Assembly: GCA_038258425.1 (NCBI GenBank)
Contig: JBBSPV010000047.1
Coordinates: 1-27,436, forward strand
Length of the DNA stretch: 27,436 nt
Direction: 5' to 3'
Source of the DNA: DATLGB01 sp038258425
GTDB taxonomy: Bacteria; Actinomycetota; Thermoleophilia; Solirubrobacterales; Solirubrobacteraceae
The notes beneath the pieces were generated by a model. It did not search any database, was not told where the DNA came from, and worked only from the letters and a program-made list of their open reading frames with translations. Each line of letters starts with the position of its first letter. Position 1 is the stretch's first letter. This document shows positions 15,139 through 23,315 of the stretch, in pieces. The position numbers and the translations under genes are program-made.

Positions 15139-15759
15139 TTAGGACGACTTGAGCTCGAGCGCTCGGCCGACGCCGGTCCACCCGACGTCCATGATGAGCG
15201 CAGCGACCTGCTCGCGCGTCTGGTCGGGATGGTCGAGCCACCAGGCCGCCAGCGACTCCCCCGCGCCGACGAAGCCGTGCGCCAGCGCGTCGGCGCGCGT
15301 CGGCGCCAACCGGGTGGCGAGCAACGTCGCCATGCGCCGGACGATCGCCCCGCGGATGCGGCCGACGTCGGCGGCGAGCGGGCCGGCGCCCGAGGCGAGC
15401 TCGGACTGCAGGACCGCCCAGCCCTCCCGGTGGTCCTCGACGAAGCCGAGGAAGGCGAGCATCGACCGCTGCACCTGCGCGCCGGGGGCGAGCCGCGGGT
15501 CGACACTCGCGTCCATCGCGGCCAGCAGCTGCCGGCCCGTCCGCTGGATGTAGGCCGAGTACAGCCCCGCCTTGGAGCCGAAGTACGCGTAGAGCATCGG
15601 CTTGGAGATGTCCGCGCGCTCGGCGATCTCCTCCATGGAGGCCGGGTGGAAGCCGCGCTCGGCGAACACCGTGCCGGCGGTGTCGAGCATCTGCTCCTCG
15701 CGCACGGCCCGCGGCACGAGCCGCGTGCCGCTGCGACGGGGCTTCGCGGCCGGCGGCAT
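15139..15759 (-). CDS. TetR-family transcriptional regulator
   Basis: 206 aa. N-terminal HTH at about residues 18-62, with AGTVFAERGFHPASMEEIAE and then ISKPMLYAYFGSKAGLY, the classic TetR recognition region. The C-terminal helical ligand domain has no recognisable effector motif. It starts 26 nt after the LigD-like gene stop but has its own TAGGGT hexamer 6 nt before ATG, so it may be transcribed as a leaderless mRNA. The target is unknown; the neighbouring polymerase and CRP-like genes are possibilities. Confidence 0.93.
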   Translation of the reverse strand: MPPAAKPRRSGTRLVPRAVREEQMLDTAGTVFAERGFHPASMEEIAERADISKPMLYAYFGSKAGLYSAYIQRTGRQLLAAMDASVDPRLAPGAQVQRSMLAFLGFVEDHREGWAVLQSELASGAGPLAADVGRIRGAIVRRMATLLATRLAPTRADALAHGFVGAGESLAAWWLDHPDQTREQVAALIMDVGWTGVGRALELKSS

Positions 15760-15765
15760 GCCGCC

Positions 15766-15771
15766 ACCCTA
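15766..15771 (-). promoter_or_regulatory. -10 hexamer (TAGGGT) for leaderless tetR transcript
   Basis: TAGGGT followed by 6 nt and then ATG, with no Shine-Dalgarno. It matches the TAnnnT spacing seen at several other genes here. Confidence 0.5.
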
Positions 15772-15785
15772 CCGGCGGCCCCGCG

Positions 15786-16679
15786 TCACTCCACGCCGGC
15801 GGCGAGGCGGCGCGCGGCGGGCCGCGGGGACGCCGCTGCGGCGCCCAGCCCGGCCCACGGATCTCCCGTCTCCGTGAGCCGGCGGCCGATCGTACCCAGC
15901 GTCCAGCCGCGCGGGCCGGTCGCCTCGAGCTCCTCCCACTCGAGCGGCGTGGCCACCGGCGCGCCGGGCCGGGCGCGCACCGCGTACGGCGCCACGACGG
16001 TCTGGGCGTAGCGGTTGCGCAGGACGTCGACGTACAGGCGGCCCTCGCGCGCGACCTTGTGGAACTCCGTCGTGAAGCGGGCAGGATCGGTGGCGACGAC
16101 CGCCGCCGCGAGGTCGGCGGCCATCGCCCCCACCGCCTCGAAGTCCAACTCGCGGCGCAGCGGCGCGACGACGTGCGCCCCGCGCGAGCCCGTGGTCATC
16201 ACGAACGGCTCGAGGCCGGCCTCCGCGAGCCGCTCGCGCGCCACGTGGGCGCCGGCGACGACGTCGGCCCAGCCCGCCGCCTCGCCCCCGTCGTCGTCGG
16301 GGTCGAAGTCGACCACGAGCCGGTCCGGGTGCTGGGGCCGGTCGGCGCGGCTCGTCCACACGTGCGGCGTGACCGCGTTGTGCTGGGCGAGCAGCGTCAG
16401 CGTCTCGGGTCGGTTGGCGAGCAGGTGGGTGACCGTGCCGCCGCGCTTGGGCACCTCGGCCCGCGCGACCCAGTCCGGGAAGTAGTCCGGGATCTGCTTG
16501 GCGAAGTGACCGGGGCCACCGATGCCGCGCGGGAACACCTGCAGGCTGACCGGCCGATCGCGGACCTGGGCGAGCATGCCCTTCGCGACCGTCGCGTAGT
16601 GGTGAGCGAGGTCGGCCTTGGTGATCCCGTCGCCCGGGAACAGGACCTTGTCCGGATGGGTCAGCCTGACGCTCGTCAT
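15786..16679 (-). CDS. Stand-alone LigD-type primase-polymerase domain protein
   Basis: 297 aa, the size of the LigD polymerase (PolDom, archaeo-eukaryotic primase) domain without ligase or nuclease. It starts MTSVRLTHPDKVLFPGDG as in the family. The catalytic Asp pair is D124 and D126 (VVDFDPDDD), GSRGAHVVAPL is the nucleotide-binding motif, and HKVAREGRLYVDVLRN carries the third acidic residue. These enzymes fill gaps and add ribonucleotides in Ku-dependent end joining. No ku or ATP-dependent ligase is in the window, so partners must lie elsewhere. The upstream frame stays open far beyond the start, but homology begins at this ATG. Confidence 0.92.
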   Translation of the reverse strand: MTSVRLTHPDKVLFPGDGITKADLAHHYATVAKGMLAQVRDRPVSLQVFPRGIGGPGHFAKQIPDYFPDWVARAEVPKRGGTVTHLLANRPETLTLLAQHNAVTPHVWTSRADRPQHPDRLVVDFDPDDDGGEAAGWADVVAGAHVARERLAEAGLEPFVMTTGSRGAHVVAPLRRELDFEAVGAMAADLAAAVVATDPARFTTEFHKVAREGRLYVDVLRNRYAQTVVAPYAVRARPGAPVATPLEWEELEATGPRGWTLGTIGRRLTETGDPWAGLGAAAASPRPAARRLAAGVE

Positions 16680-16850
16680 CGCGCGGCGGGCCGCGGCGAG
16701 GCGGCGGCTCCCGGATGGCGCCGGGTCCCGCCCGGCTCGGCCCGGCTCTGGACCGCCAGGCTGTCCGGCGCCTCCAGCCGCCAGAACGTCGCGGTCACCG
16801 CCCGCGGTCCCGCCGTCATTGCGAACAGGCGACACATGTCGGCAGACAGC

Positions 16851-17507
16851 ATGTCGGATCGGGCTTCGTGGGACGATGCGGCCGTGGCCGATCACCACGA
16901 CTACGACGCCCCGCCGCTGGACGTCGGCGACGTCGACCCCGATCCCATCGCCCAGTTCGAGCGCTGGTTCGCCGACGCGCGGGCCGGCGGCCTCGTCGAG
17001 CCGGAGGCGATGCTCGTGGCCACGACGGCGCCGGCCGCCCGCTACGTGCTCCTGCGCGGCGTCGACGCGCGCGGCTTCACCTTCTTCTCCAACCGCGAGT
17101 CGGCCAAGGGGCGCGAGCTCGCGGCCGACCCGCGGGTGGCCCTGACCTTCGGCTGGCTCGCCCAGCACCGGTCCGTGCGGGTCGCGGGCACGGCGGCGCG
17201 CCTCCCCGACGCGGAGTCCGACGCGTACTTCGCCTCCCGCCCACGCGGCAGCCGGATCGGCGCGTGGGCGTCGCCGCAGAGCGAGGTCGTCGACGGCCGC
17301 GCGGCGCTCGACGCCCGGGTCGCGGAGGTCGAGGCGCGCTTTGCGGGCACGGAGGACATCCCGCGCCCGCCGTTCTGGGGCGGCTACCTCGTCCGTCCGG
17401 AGACGGTCGAGCTCTGGCAGGGGCGCCCGAGCCGCCTGCACGATCGGCTGCGCTACATGCGCGACCGGCCCGGCGGCCCGTGGCGGATCGAGCGCCTCGC
17501 GCCCTGA
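16851..17507 (+). CDS. pdxH: Pyridoxamine 5'-phosphate oxidase PdxH
   Basis: 218 aa from ATG 16851; alternatives are ATG 16836 and GTG 16884. FMN enzyme that oxidises PNP or PMP to pyridoxal 5'-phosphate. Family signatures include DPDPIAQFERWF, YVLLRGVDARGFTFFSNRES, the FMN-site segment SRIGAWASPQSEVV and the C-terminal ELWQGRPSRLHDR...RLAP. It is transcribed away from the LigD-like gene across a 171-bp gap with no clear promoter. A CATGTCGG pair repeats at 16835 and 16850, making start choice uncertain. Confidence 0.94.
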   Translation: MSDRASWDDAAVADHHDYDAPPLDVGDVDPDPIAQFERWFADARAGGLVEPEAMLVATTAPAARYVLLRGVDARGFTFFSNRESAKGRELAADPRVALTFGWLAQHRSVRVAGTAARLPDAESDAYFASRPRGSRIGAWASPQSEVVDGRAALDARVAEVEARFAGTEDIPRPPFWGGYLVRPETVELWQGRPSRLHDRLRYMRDRPGGPWRIERLAP

Positions 17508-17523
17508 CCGGCCGGCGCCGGGG

Positions 17524-17566
17524 GTGGTCGAGGTTAGGGACCTCTGTGGTCCTCAACCTCGACCAC
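17524..17566. terminator. Bidirectional terminator hairpin between pdxH and glpK
   Basis: 19-bp arms (GTGGTCGAGGTT...AACCTCGACCAC) with one A/C mismatch, one G-U pair and a 5-nt loop. It lies between convergent genes. No U tract follows, so termination efficiency is uncertain. Confidence 0.75.
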
Positions 17567-17584
17567 CTCGACCGGCCGGCGCGC

Positions 17585-19084
17585 CTACTCCTCGACCCAG
17601 TTCAAGGTCCGCTGGACGGCCTTCTTCCACTGCTTGTACTTGCCCTCGACGTCCTCCGTCTCGTCCGACGGCTCCCAGCGCTTGTCCTCGGCCCAGCGCT
17701 CGCGCAGCTCGTCCTGGTCGGCCCAGAAGCCGACGGCCAGCCCGGCCGCGTAGGCCGCGCCGAGCGCCGTCGTCTCCGTCACCTTGGGGCGGATGACGGG
17801 GACGCCGAGCACATCGGCCTGGAACTGCATGAGCAGCTCGTTGGCGACCATGCCGCCGTCGACGCGCAGCTCGTCGAACGGGACGTCGGCGACCTCGTTG
17901 GCCGCGTCGACGACCTCCCGCGTCTGCCAGGCCGCGGCCTCGAGCGCGGCCCGGGCGACGTGGCCCTTGCCCGCGTAGGCCGTCAGCCCGACGAGGGCGC
18001 CGCGGGCGTCGTCGCGCCAGTAGGGCGCGAACAGGCCGCCGAACGCCGGCACGAAGTAGACGCCGCCGTTGTCGTCGACCGTGCGGGCGAGCTCCTCGAC
18101 CGCCGGCGAGTCCGGGATGAGCTCGAGCCGGTCGCGCAGCCACTGGATCAGCGCGCCGGTGTAGGCGATGGAGCCTTCGAGGACGTAGACCGGGTCCTGG
18201 TCGGCGAGCTGGTAGCCCACGGTGGTCAGCAGCTTCTCCGTGCGCACAATCTCGTCGCCGGTGTTGACGAGCAGGAACGAGCCGGTGCCGTAGGTGTTCT
18301 TCGCGTCGCCGCGGTCGAAGGCGGCCTGGCCGAACAGCGCCGCGTGCTGGTCGCCGAGGATCCCCGCCACGGGCCGCCCGCCGAGCGCGGTGCCCTTGAC
18401 CTCGCCGTAGACCTCGGACGAGGAGCGGATCTCGGGCAGCATGGACTCCGGGATGCCCATCAGCTCGCAGTGCTCGGGCTTCCACTGCAGCGTCTCGATG
18501 TCCATGAGCAGGGTCCGGCTCGCGTTGGTCACGTCCGTGACGTGCACGCCGCCGTCCGTGCCGCCCGTGAGGTTCCACAGCACCCAGGTGTCCATCGTCC
18601 CGAAGGCCAGCTGGCCGGCCTCGGCCTTCTCGCGCGCCCCGTCGACGTTGTCGAGCAGCCACTTGACCTTCGGCCCGGCGAAGTACGTCGACAGGGGCAG
18701 GCCGGTGGCCTGGCGCAGCCGGTCGGGACCCTCGTCGCCACCCAGCTCGCGGGCGATCTGGTCCGTGCGCGTGTCCTGCCAGACGATCGCGTTGGCGATC
18801 GGGTCGCCCGTCTCGCGATCCCACACGACCGTCGTCTCGCGCTGGTTCGTGATGCCGACGGCGGCGACATCGCCGGCCTCGACCGGCGTGTCGGCGAGTG
18901 CGCCGCCGATCACCTGCCGGGTGCGCTGCCAGATCTCGGAGGCGTCGTGCTCCACCCAGCCGGCCTTCGGCGTGATCTGCTCGTGCTCTCGCTGGTCGAC
19001 GGAGACGACCTCGCCGTCCTTGTCGAAGAGGATGCAGCGCGAGCTCGTCGTGCCCTGGTCGATCGCCGCCACGTAGTCGGGCAT
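17585..19084 (-). CDS. glpK: Glycerol kinase
   Basis: 499 aa, full family length. FGGY-family kinase forming glycerol 3-phosphate from glycerol and ATP. Visible are the N-terminal phosphate loop DQGTTSSR (residues 9-16), the glycerol-site motif NQRET, WQDTRT, the YGTGSF loop, and the C-terminal DGGMVANELLMQ and TALGAAYAAGLA motifs. It follows glpF by 8 nt, forming a glpFK transport-and-trapping operon, and diverges from glpD. Confidence 0.97.
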   Translation of the reverse strand: MPDYVAAIDQGTTSSRCILFDKDGEVVSVDQREHEQITPKAGWVEHDASEIWQRTRQVIGGALADTPVEAGDVAAVGITNQRETTVVWDRETGDPIANAIVWQDTRTDQIARELGGDEGPDRLRQATGLPLSTYFAGPKVKWLLDNVDGAREKAEAGQLAFGTMDTWVLWNLTGGTDGGVHVTDVTNASRTLLMDIETLQWKPEHCELMGIPESMLPEIRSSSEVYGEVKGTALGGRPVAGILGDQHAALFGQAAFDRGDAKNTYGTGSFLLVNTGDEIVRTEKLLTTVGYQLADQDPVYVLEGSIAYTGALIQWLRDRLELIPDSPAVEELARTVDDNGGVYFVPAFGGLFAPYWRDDARGALVGLTAYAGKGHVARAALEAAAWQTREVVDAANEVADVPFDELRVDGGMVANELLMQFQADVLGVPVIRPKVTETTALGAAYAAGLAVGFWADQDELRERWAEDKRWEPSDETEDVEGKYKQWKKAVQRTLNWVEE

Positions 19085-19092
19085 GGTCTCTC

Positions 19093-19989
19093 CTATTCCC
19101 TGTCGATGGAGTCCGAGCCGCTCGCGACCATGTCGGGGTCGGGCTCGACGCCGCGCTTCATGAGTGTGTCGCGAATCAGCCCGTCGTAGACGTAGGCGCC
19201 GAGGACGCCGCCGATCAGCGGGCCGACGATCGGCACCCACATGTAGAACGAGATCGGCCCGTAGTCGCCCGGTACGGCGTTCTTGCCCCAGCCGGCGATC
19301 CAGGCCAACAGGCGGGGGCCGAGGTCGCGGGCCGGGTTGATCGCGAAGCCGGCGTTGGCGCCGAAGGAGATGCCGATGGCGAGCACCACGAGGCCGACGA
19401 CGAACGGTGCGAGGTTCGCCTTCACCGGCGCGTTGTACTCGTCCTGGATGGCGAGGATGGCGGCGACGAGGAACGCGCCGCCGGCGACTTGGTCGAGCAG
19501 CGGGATCCACGCGTTGGTGAAGTACGGCGCCGGGAAGGTGGCGAAGATGCTGAACGTCGTCACCCCCGTCTCGCCGTCGCGGGTGATCTTCTGCGCCTGC
19601 TCGAGCGAGGCGATGGCGTCGTGGTAGAGGATGTAGATGAGGACCGCGGCGAGGAAGGCGCCGGCGACCTGCGCCGCCATGTAGGTCGGCACCTTCGCCC
19701 ACGGGAACTTCCGCCGCAGGGCCATGGCGAGGGTCACGGCGGGGTTGATGTGTGCCCCGGTAACCCCGCCGGCGACGTAGACGCCGAGCGTCACGCCGAG
19801 GCCCCAGCCGAAAGCGAGCAGGAGCCAGTCGCCGCTGGCGGCGAAGGCGTCCGGGCCGCGGTCGGACTGGTTGAGGGCGGCCACGCTCATCGCCACCGAG
19901 CCGAGGCCGAAGGCGAGCAGCACGAAGGTCCCGAACGCCTCGGCGACCAGCTCTCCCACCACAGTCCTCTGCCACGCGTGACGCTTCAT
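19093..19989 (-). CDS. glpF: Glycerol uptake facilitator (aquaglyceroporin GlpF)
   Basis: 298 aa MIP-family channel with about six membrane helices. Two half-helix motifs are visible: HINPAVTLA and AINPARDLGPR. The second, NPARD with the Arg in the selectivity filter and following Asp, is typical of glycerol facilitators rather than water-only aquaporins. ATG at 19989 has GGGGAGG close upstream. The C-terminal 30 residues are polar and cytoplasmic. It is co-transcribed with glpK. Confidence 0.95.
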   Translation of the reverse strand: MKRHAWQRTVVGELVAEAFGTFVLLAFGLGSVAMSVAALNQSDRGPDAFAASGDWLLLAFGWGLGVTLGVYVAGGVTGAHINPAVTLAMALRRKFPWAKVPTYMAAQVAGAFLAAVLIYILYHDAIASLEQAQKITRDGETGVTTFSIFATFPAPYFTNAWIPLLDQVAGGAFLVAAILAIQDEYNAPVKANLAPFVVGLVVLAIGISFGANAGFAINPARDLGPRLLAWIAGWGKNAVPGDYGPISFYMWVPIVGPLIGGVLGAYVYDGLIRDTLMKRGVEPDPDMVASGSDSIDRE

Positions 19990-20028
19990 CGAGCCTCCCC
20001 AGATCGTCGTCGTCTGCGTCGGGATGCT

Positions 20029-20034
20029 TAGCTT
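20029..20034 (+). promoter_or_regulatory. -10 hexamer (TAGCTT) before glpD
   Basis: TAGCTT ends 6 nt before the glpD GTG. The GGAG in the spacer could also act as a ribosome site, so the transcript may be leaderless or nearly so. A TAAGCA on the other strand may serve glpF within the same 51-bp gap. Confidence 0.45.
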
Positions 20035-20040
20035 GGAGCC

Positions 20041-21756
20041 GTGGCCCCAAACCTCACGTCCTTCCGCCAGGGCCGGCTCGGCCCCCAACAGCGACGCACG
20101 AACCTCGAGCGCCTGAGGAGCGAGACCTTCGACGTCGTGATCGTCGGCGGCGGGGTCGTCGGCGCCGGCTGCGCGCTCGACGCCGCCTCACGTGGCCTCA
20201 ACGTCGCCCTCGTGGAGGCGCGCGACTTCGCGTCGGGGACCTCCAGCCGCTCGAGCAAGCTCGTTCACGGCGGCCTGCGCTACCTCGAGCAGCAGGAGTT
20301 CAGCCTCGTCCGCGAGGCGCTCAAGGAGCGCGAGCTGCTGCTCAACACGCTCGCGCCGCACCTCGTCAAGCCGGTGCCCTTCCTCTACCCGCTGACCCAT
20401 CACGGCTGGGAACGCGCCTACATCGGCGCCGGCATGCTCCTCTACGACTCCATGGGCGGCTACAAGGGCCTGCACCGCCACCGGCACCTGACGCGCACGG
20501 CCGCGCTGCGGCTTGCGCCGGCGCTCAAGCCCGACGCGCTGGTCGGGGCGATCCAGTACTGGGACGGCAAGGTCGACGACGCCCGTCACACGATGGAGAT
20601 CGCCCGCACGGCCGCCCACCACGGCGCGGCGGTGGTCCCCAACGCCGAGGCCGTCGGGTTCCTGCGCGAGGGCGGCCGGGTGACGGGCGTGTGCGTGCGC
20701 GACGTGGCCGGTGAGGAGGAGCTCTCGGTCGCCGCTCGCCAGGTCGTCAACTCGACCGGCGTGTGGACCGACGACGTCCAGCACCTGTTCGGGGAGCGCG
20801 GCAAGTTCAGGGTGCGCGCCTCCAAGGGCGTCCACCTCGTCGTCCCGCGCGACCGGATGCAGCTCGACACGGGGCTGATCCTGCGCACGGAGTCCTCCGT
20901 GCTCTTCGTCATCCCCTGGGGCCGGCACTGGATCGTCGGGACCACGGACACCGACTGGCACCTCGACAAGCACCACCCGGCCGCCACGCGGGCCGACATC
21001 GACTACGTGCTCGGGCACGTCAACCGGGTGCTCGTCCAGCCGCTCGAGCACTCCGACGTGGAGGGCGTCTACGCCGGCCTGCGGCCGCTGCTCGAGGGCG
21101 AGTCGGACGAGATCTCCCAGCTCAGCCGCGAGCACACGGTGGCCACGCCGGTGCCGGGGGTCGTCGCGGTCGCGGGCGGCAAGTACACGACCTACCGGGT
21201 GATGGCCAAGGACGCCATCGACGCCGTCGCCCGCGGACTCGAGGAGCAGGTGCCGGAGTCCGTCACGGAGACGACGGAGCTGGTCGGCGCCTCGGGCTAC
21301 CGCGCGCTGTGGAACCGGCGCCGCCAGCTCGCCGCCGACAGTGGGCTGCATCTCGTGCGCATCGAGCACCTGCTCGGTCGCTATGGATCGCTCATCGAGG
21401 ACCTGCTCGAGGACATCAACAAGCGGCCCGAGCTCGGCGAGCCGCTCCCGGGCGCCGAGGACTACCTCAAGGTCGAGGCTCACTACGCGGCGAAGTGCGA
21501 GGGGGCGCTGCACCTCGACGACGTGCTCGCCCGCCGTACGCGGATCTCCATCGAGACCTTCGACCGCGGCGTCGAGGCCGCGGACACGGTCGCCGGGCTG
21601 ATGGCCGAGGTGCTCGGCTGGGACGAGGCGCGGACCGCCGAGGAGATCGACCTCTACCGCCAGCGCGTCGACGCCGAGCGGCGCTCGCAGGAGCAGCCCG
21701 ACGACGAGGCCGCCGACGAGGTCCGGCGCAGCGTGCCGGACGTCTACGCGGTGTGA
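20041..21756 (+). CDS. glpD: FAD-dependent glycerol-3-phosphate dehydrogenase
   Basis: 571 aa. Oxidises glycerol 3-phosphate to dihydroxyacetone phosphate and passes electrons to the quinone pool. The N-terminal FAD dinucleotide motif is VVIVGGGVVGAGCALDAASR (about residues 33-52), then SSRSSKLVHGGLRYLE, typical of GlpD/GlpO. KGVHLVVPRDR, TTDTDW and the C-terminal GGKYTTYRVMAKDA motif complete the catalytic part. The C-terminal helical domain ends the protein. GTG start at 20041. With the divergent glpFK it completes glycerol catabolism to glycolysis. Confidence 0.96.
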   Translation: MAPNLTSFRQGRLGPQQRRTNLERLRSETFDVVIVGGGVVGAGCALDAASRGLNVALVEARDFASGTSSRSSKLVHGGLRYLEQQEFSLVREALKERELLLNTLAPHLVKPVPFLYPLTHHGWERAYIGAGMLLYDSMGGYKGLHRHRHLTRTAALRLAPALKPDALVGAIQYWDGKVDDARHTMEIARTAAHHGAAVVPNAEAVGFLREGGRVTGVCVRDVAGEEELSVAARQVVNSTGVWTDDVQHLFGERGKFRVRASKGVHLVVPRDRMQLDTGLILRTESSVLFVIPWGRHWIVGTTDTDWHLDKHHPAATRADIDYVLGHVNRVLVQPLEHSDVEGVYAGLRPLLEGESDEISQLSREHTVATPVPGVVAVAGGKYTTYRVMAKDAIDAVARGLEEQVPESVTETTELVGASGYRALWNRRRQLAADSGLHLVRIEHLLGRYGSLIEDLLEDINKRPELGEPLPGAEDYLKVEAHYAAKCEGALHLDDVLARRTRISIETFDRGVEAADTVAGLMAEVLGWDEARTAEEIDLYRQRVDAERRSQEQPDDEAADEVRRSVPDVYAV

Positions 21757-21784
21757 CGTCGCCGGGAGGGCGAGCCGTCTATGT

Positions 21785-21832
21785 GGTTTCGTCGTCCGCT
21801 CGCCGCAAGCTCCTCGCTCCCGACGACGTCAC
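21785..21832. repeat. REP-like dispersed repeat with terminal inverted arms
   Basis: Shares CGCAAGCTCCTCGCT exactly with both units inside hypE, and aligns over about 49 bp with the region at 12468-12516. Its ends GTCGTC (21791) and GACGAC (21822) can pair to form a hairpin. It lies between the convergent glpD and amidohydrolase genes and may also help termination. Confidence 0.7.
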
Positions 21833-22971
21833 AGGTTCCTCACCGGCGCCGGTGCCACGTCGTCGAACGGCCCGAGTGGCACGTCGGGCGTGCGGGCGAC
21901 GAACAGCGCGAGGATGAGGAAGCGGGCGGCGTCCGGGAAGCGGCGGTTGCGTGGCGGCGGCGCGAGGTGCGCCTCGTAGCGGTCGAGCAGGTCGAGGATC
22001 GCCGCGGCCAGCGGCGCCTGATCGGCGTCCTCACCGACCGCGCACGCCAGGCGTGAGAGGGCGAGGATCTCCGTGAGGTCCGCCTGGGCGAACAGTTGGC
22101 CGACGGTCGCGGTGAGCTGGGACACGATCCGCTCCACCACCGGGTGCAGCGCCGGGCCGGGACCGGGGGCCGGACCGGCGTGCAGCGGATCGCGGCCGTC
22201 GGCGAGGCGCGCCGCCTGGCCGCCCGCGACGGCGCGGATCGCCTCATCGCCGAGGCCGACCTGGCGCGCGCAGCGCAGCGCCTGCACCGCGGCGAAGGTC
22301 GGGCTCCCGTAGGGCGAGTCGCTGGCCCACAGGACCTGGCCCGGCGGGGCGAGGGAGAAGAGCGCGCAGAGGTCGGCCGGGTTCCACCACGCGGTGTCGA
22401 GGAAGACGTTGGGGTGCGAGGGCAGCTCGCGCCACAACCAGGCGAGGTCCGAGATGCCGGCGTGGGCGAGGATCAGGCGGGCGTCCGGGAACTCGGCCGA
22501 GAGCCGCACGGTGTCGATCCCGAGGGCGGGGATGCCGCGGCCGGCGTGAATGAGCACCGGCAGCCGGCGCTCGTGCGCGAGCGCCACGAGGTCGCGCACC
22601 GCGGGCGCGTCCATGCCGAAGCCCTCGGCCCGCGGGTGGAGCTTGATGCCGCGCGCGCCGGCGTCCAACGTCCGCCGCGCCTCGTCCACGGCGTCGGCGC
22701 CGAGGTTCGGGTCCACGCGGCAGAAGGCGACCAGGCGCCCGTCCGAGGCCGCCTGGGCGGCCAGTGCCTCGTCGTTGGCGGCCGGGTACCCGTCCGGCTC
22801 GTGCATCGGGAAGACGAAGGCGCGGGCACCGCAGGTGGCCAGCGCGTCGTGCAGCTCGGCCGGCGTCTGCGTGTAGCCGTCGGGGTCGTTGAGGCCCATG
22901 TGCGTGTGCGCGTCGAAGCGCTCGACCCCGGGCTCGAGCCAGTCGACCAGCAGGGCCTCGCCGAGCTGCAT
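21829..22971 (-). CDS. Amidohydrolase (metal-dependent TIM barrel, amidohydrolase-2 type)
   Basis: 380 aa. Metal-ligand pattern of the family: FDAHTHMG (HxH) near residue 20, GIKLHPRAEG, LIHAGRG, LAHAG and the catalytic Asp in WASDSPYGSP. The barrel ends near residue 270. The last about 110 residues are an extra helical region not usual in the family. Substrate unknown; relatives act on decarboxylation or hydrolysis of aromatic or cyclic compounds. ATG is preceded by TACGGT at 7 nt. It is divergent from the 102-aa gene with only 27 bp between starts. Confidence 0.88.
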   Translation of the reverse strand: MQLGEALLVDWLEPGVERFDAHTHMGLNDPDGYTQTPAELHDALATCGARAFVFPMHEPDGYPAANDEALAAQAASDGRLVAFCRVDPNLGADAVDEARRTLDAGARGIKLHPRAEGFGMDAPAVRDLVALAHERRLPVLIHAGRGIPALGIDTVRLSAEFPDARLILAHAGISDLAWLWRELPSHPNVFLDTAWWNPADLCALFSLAPPGQVLWASDSPYGSPTFAAVQALRCARQVGLGDEAIRAVAGGQAARLADGRDPLHAGPAPGPGPALHPVVERIVSQLTATVGQLFAQADLTEILALSRLACAVGEDADQAPLAAAILDLLDRYEAHLAPPPRNRRFPDAARFLILALFVARTPDVPLGPFDDVAPAPVRNL

Positions 22972-22978
22972 GGCCGCG

Positions 22979-22990
22979 ACCGTATACGGT
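22979..22990. promoter_or_regulatory. Palindromic bidirectional promoter core
   Basis: Perfect palindrome ACCGTATACGGT gives TACGGT on each strand: plus 22985-22990, 8 nt before ATG 22999; minus 22984-22979, 7 nt before ATG 22971. Two back-to-back -10 elements for leaderless mRNAs are inferred. Confidence 0.6.
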
Positions 22991-22998
22991 GCGCCGCG

Positions 22999-23307
22999 AT
23001 GCAGGCTCGCCGCGTCCGCGTGCAGATCGACACGGTGCGCCTGCGGGTGACCGGCACCTTGCAGCTGCCGACGGACGGCTACCGCAGCCGGTCCACGGAC
23101 TTCCTCAACGGCCACGAGAGCGGCTTCATCGCCCTCGTCGACGCCGAGCTGGCTCCCGTCGACGGCTCGCCGGGCGAGACGCACGCCTTCCTGGCGGTCG
23201 GGACCCGCCACATCCTGGCCATGGCCGAGCTCGAGGACCTCGGGGTCGACGAGACGCTCGAGCCGCACGATCCCGGCGGCCCGTCCGTGCCGCCGCCCGG
23301 AGCCTGA
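22999..23307 (+). CDS. 102-aa conserved hypothetical protein
   Basis: Begins MQARRVRVQIDTVRLRVTG and looks like a small all-beta protein (alternating hydrophobic strands, GFIALVDAEL, ILAMAEL) with an acidic, Pro-rich tail. I think it may be DUF6812-like, but with low certainty. The start is supported by the TACGGT hexamer 8 nt upstream. It converges with greA; the two stop codons are part of one palindrome. Confidence 0.7.
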   Translation: MQARRVRVQIDTVRLRVTGTLQLPTDGYRSRSTDFLNGHESGFIALVDAELAPVDGSPGETHAFLAVGTRHILAMAELEDLGVDETLEPHDPGGPSVPPPGA

Positions 23308-23315
23308 CGTCAGGC
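23302..23315. other. Stop-to-stop palindrome GCCTGACGTCAGGC
   Basis: Perfect 14-bp palindrome containing the TGA of the 102-aa gene and the TGA of greA on the other strand. It is too short without a loop to be a strong hairpin, so its role is unclear. Confidence 0.5.

Noticed and set aside
12844..16011. 1055-codon plus-strand open frame
   Set aside because: It crosses hypD, hypC, the CRP-like and tetR genes on the other strand; composition is Arg/Ala/Pro/Gly-rich with no family motif.
16059..16850. Possible long N-terminal extension of pdxH
   Set aside because: The frame is open, but the sequence is antisense to the LigD-like gene and shows no PdxH similarity before about 16851.
23302..23315. 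Terminator at the 102-aa/greA junction
   Set aside because: The palindrome has no loop and no U tract, so a stable hairpin is unlikely; listed only as a palindrome.
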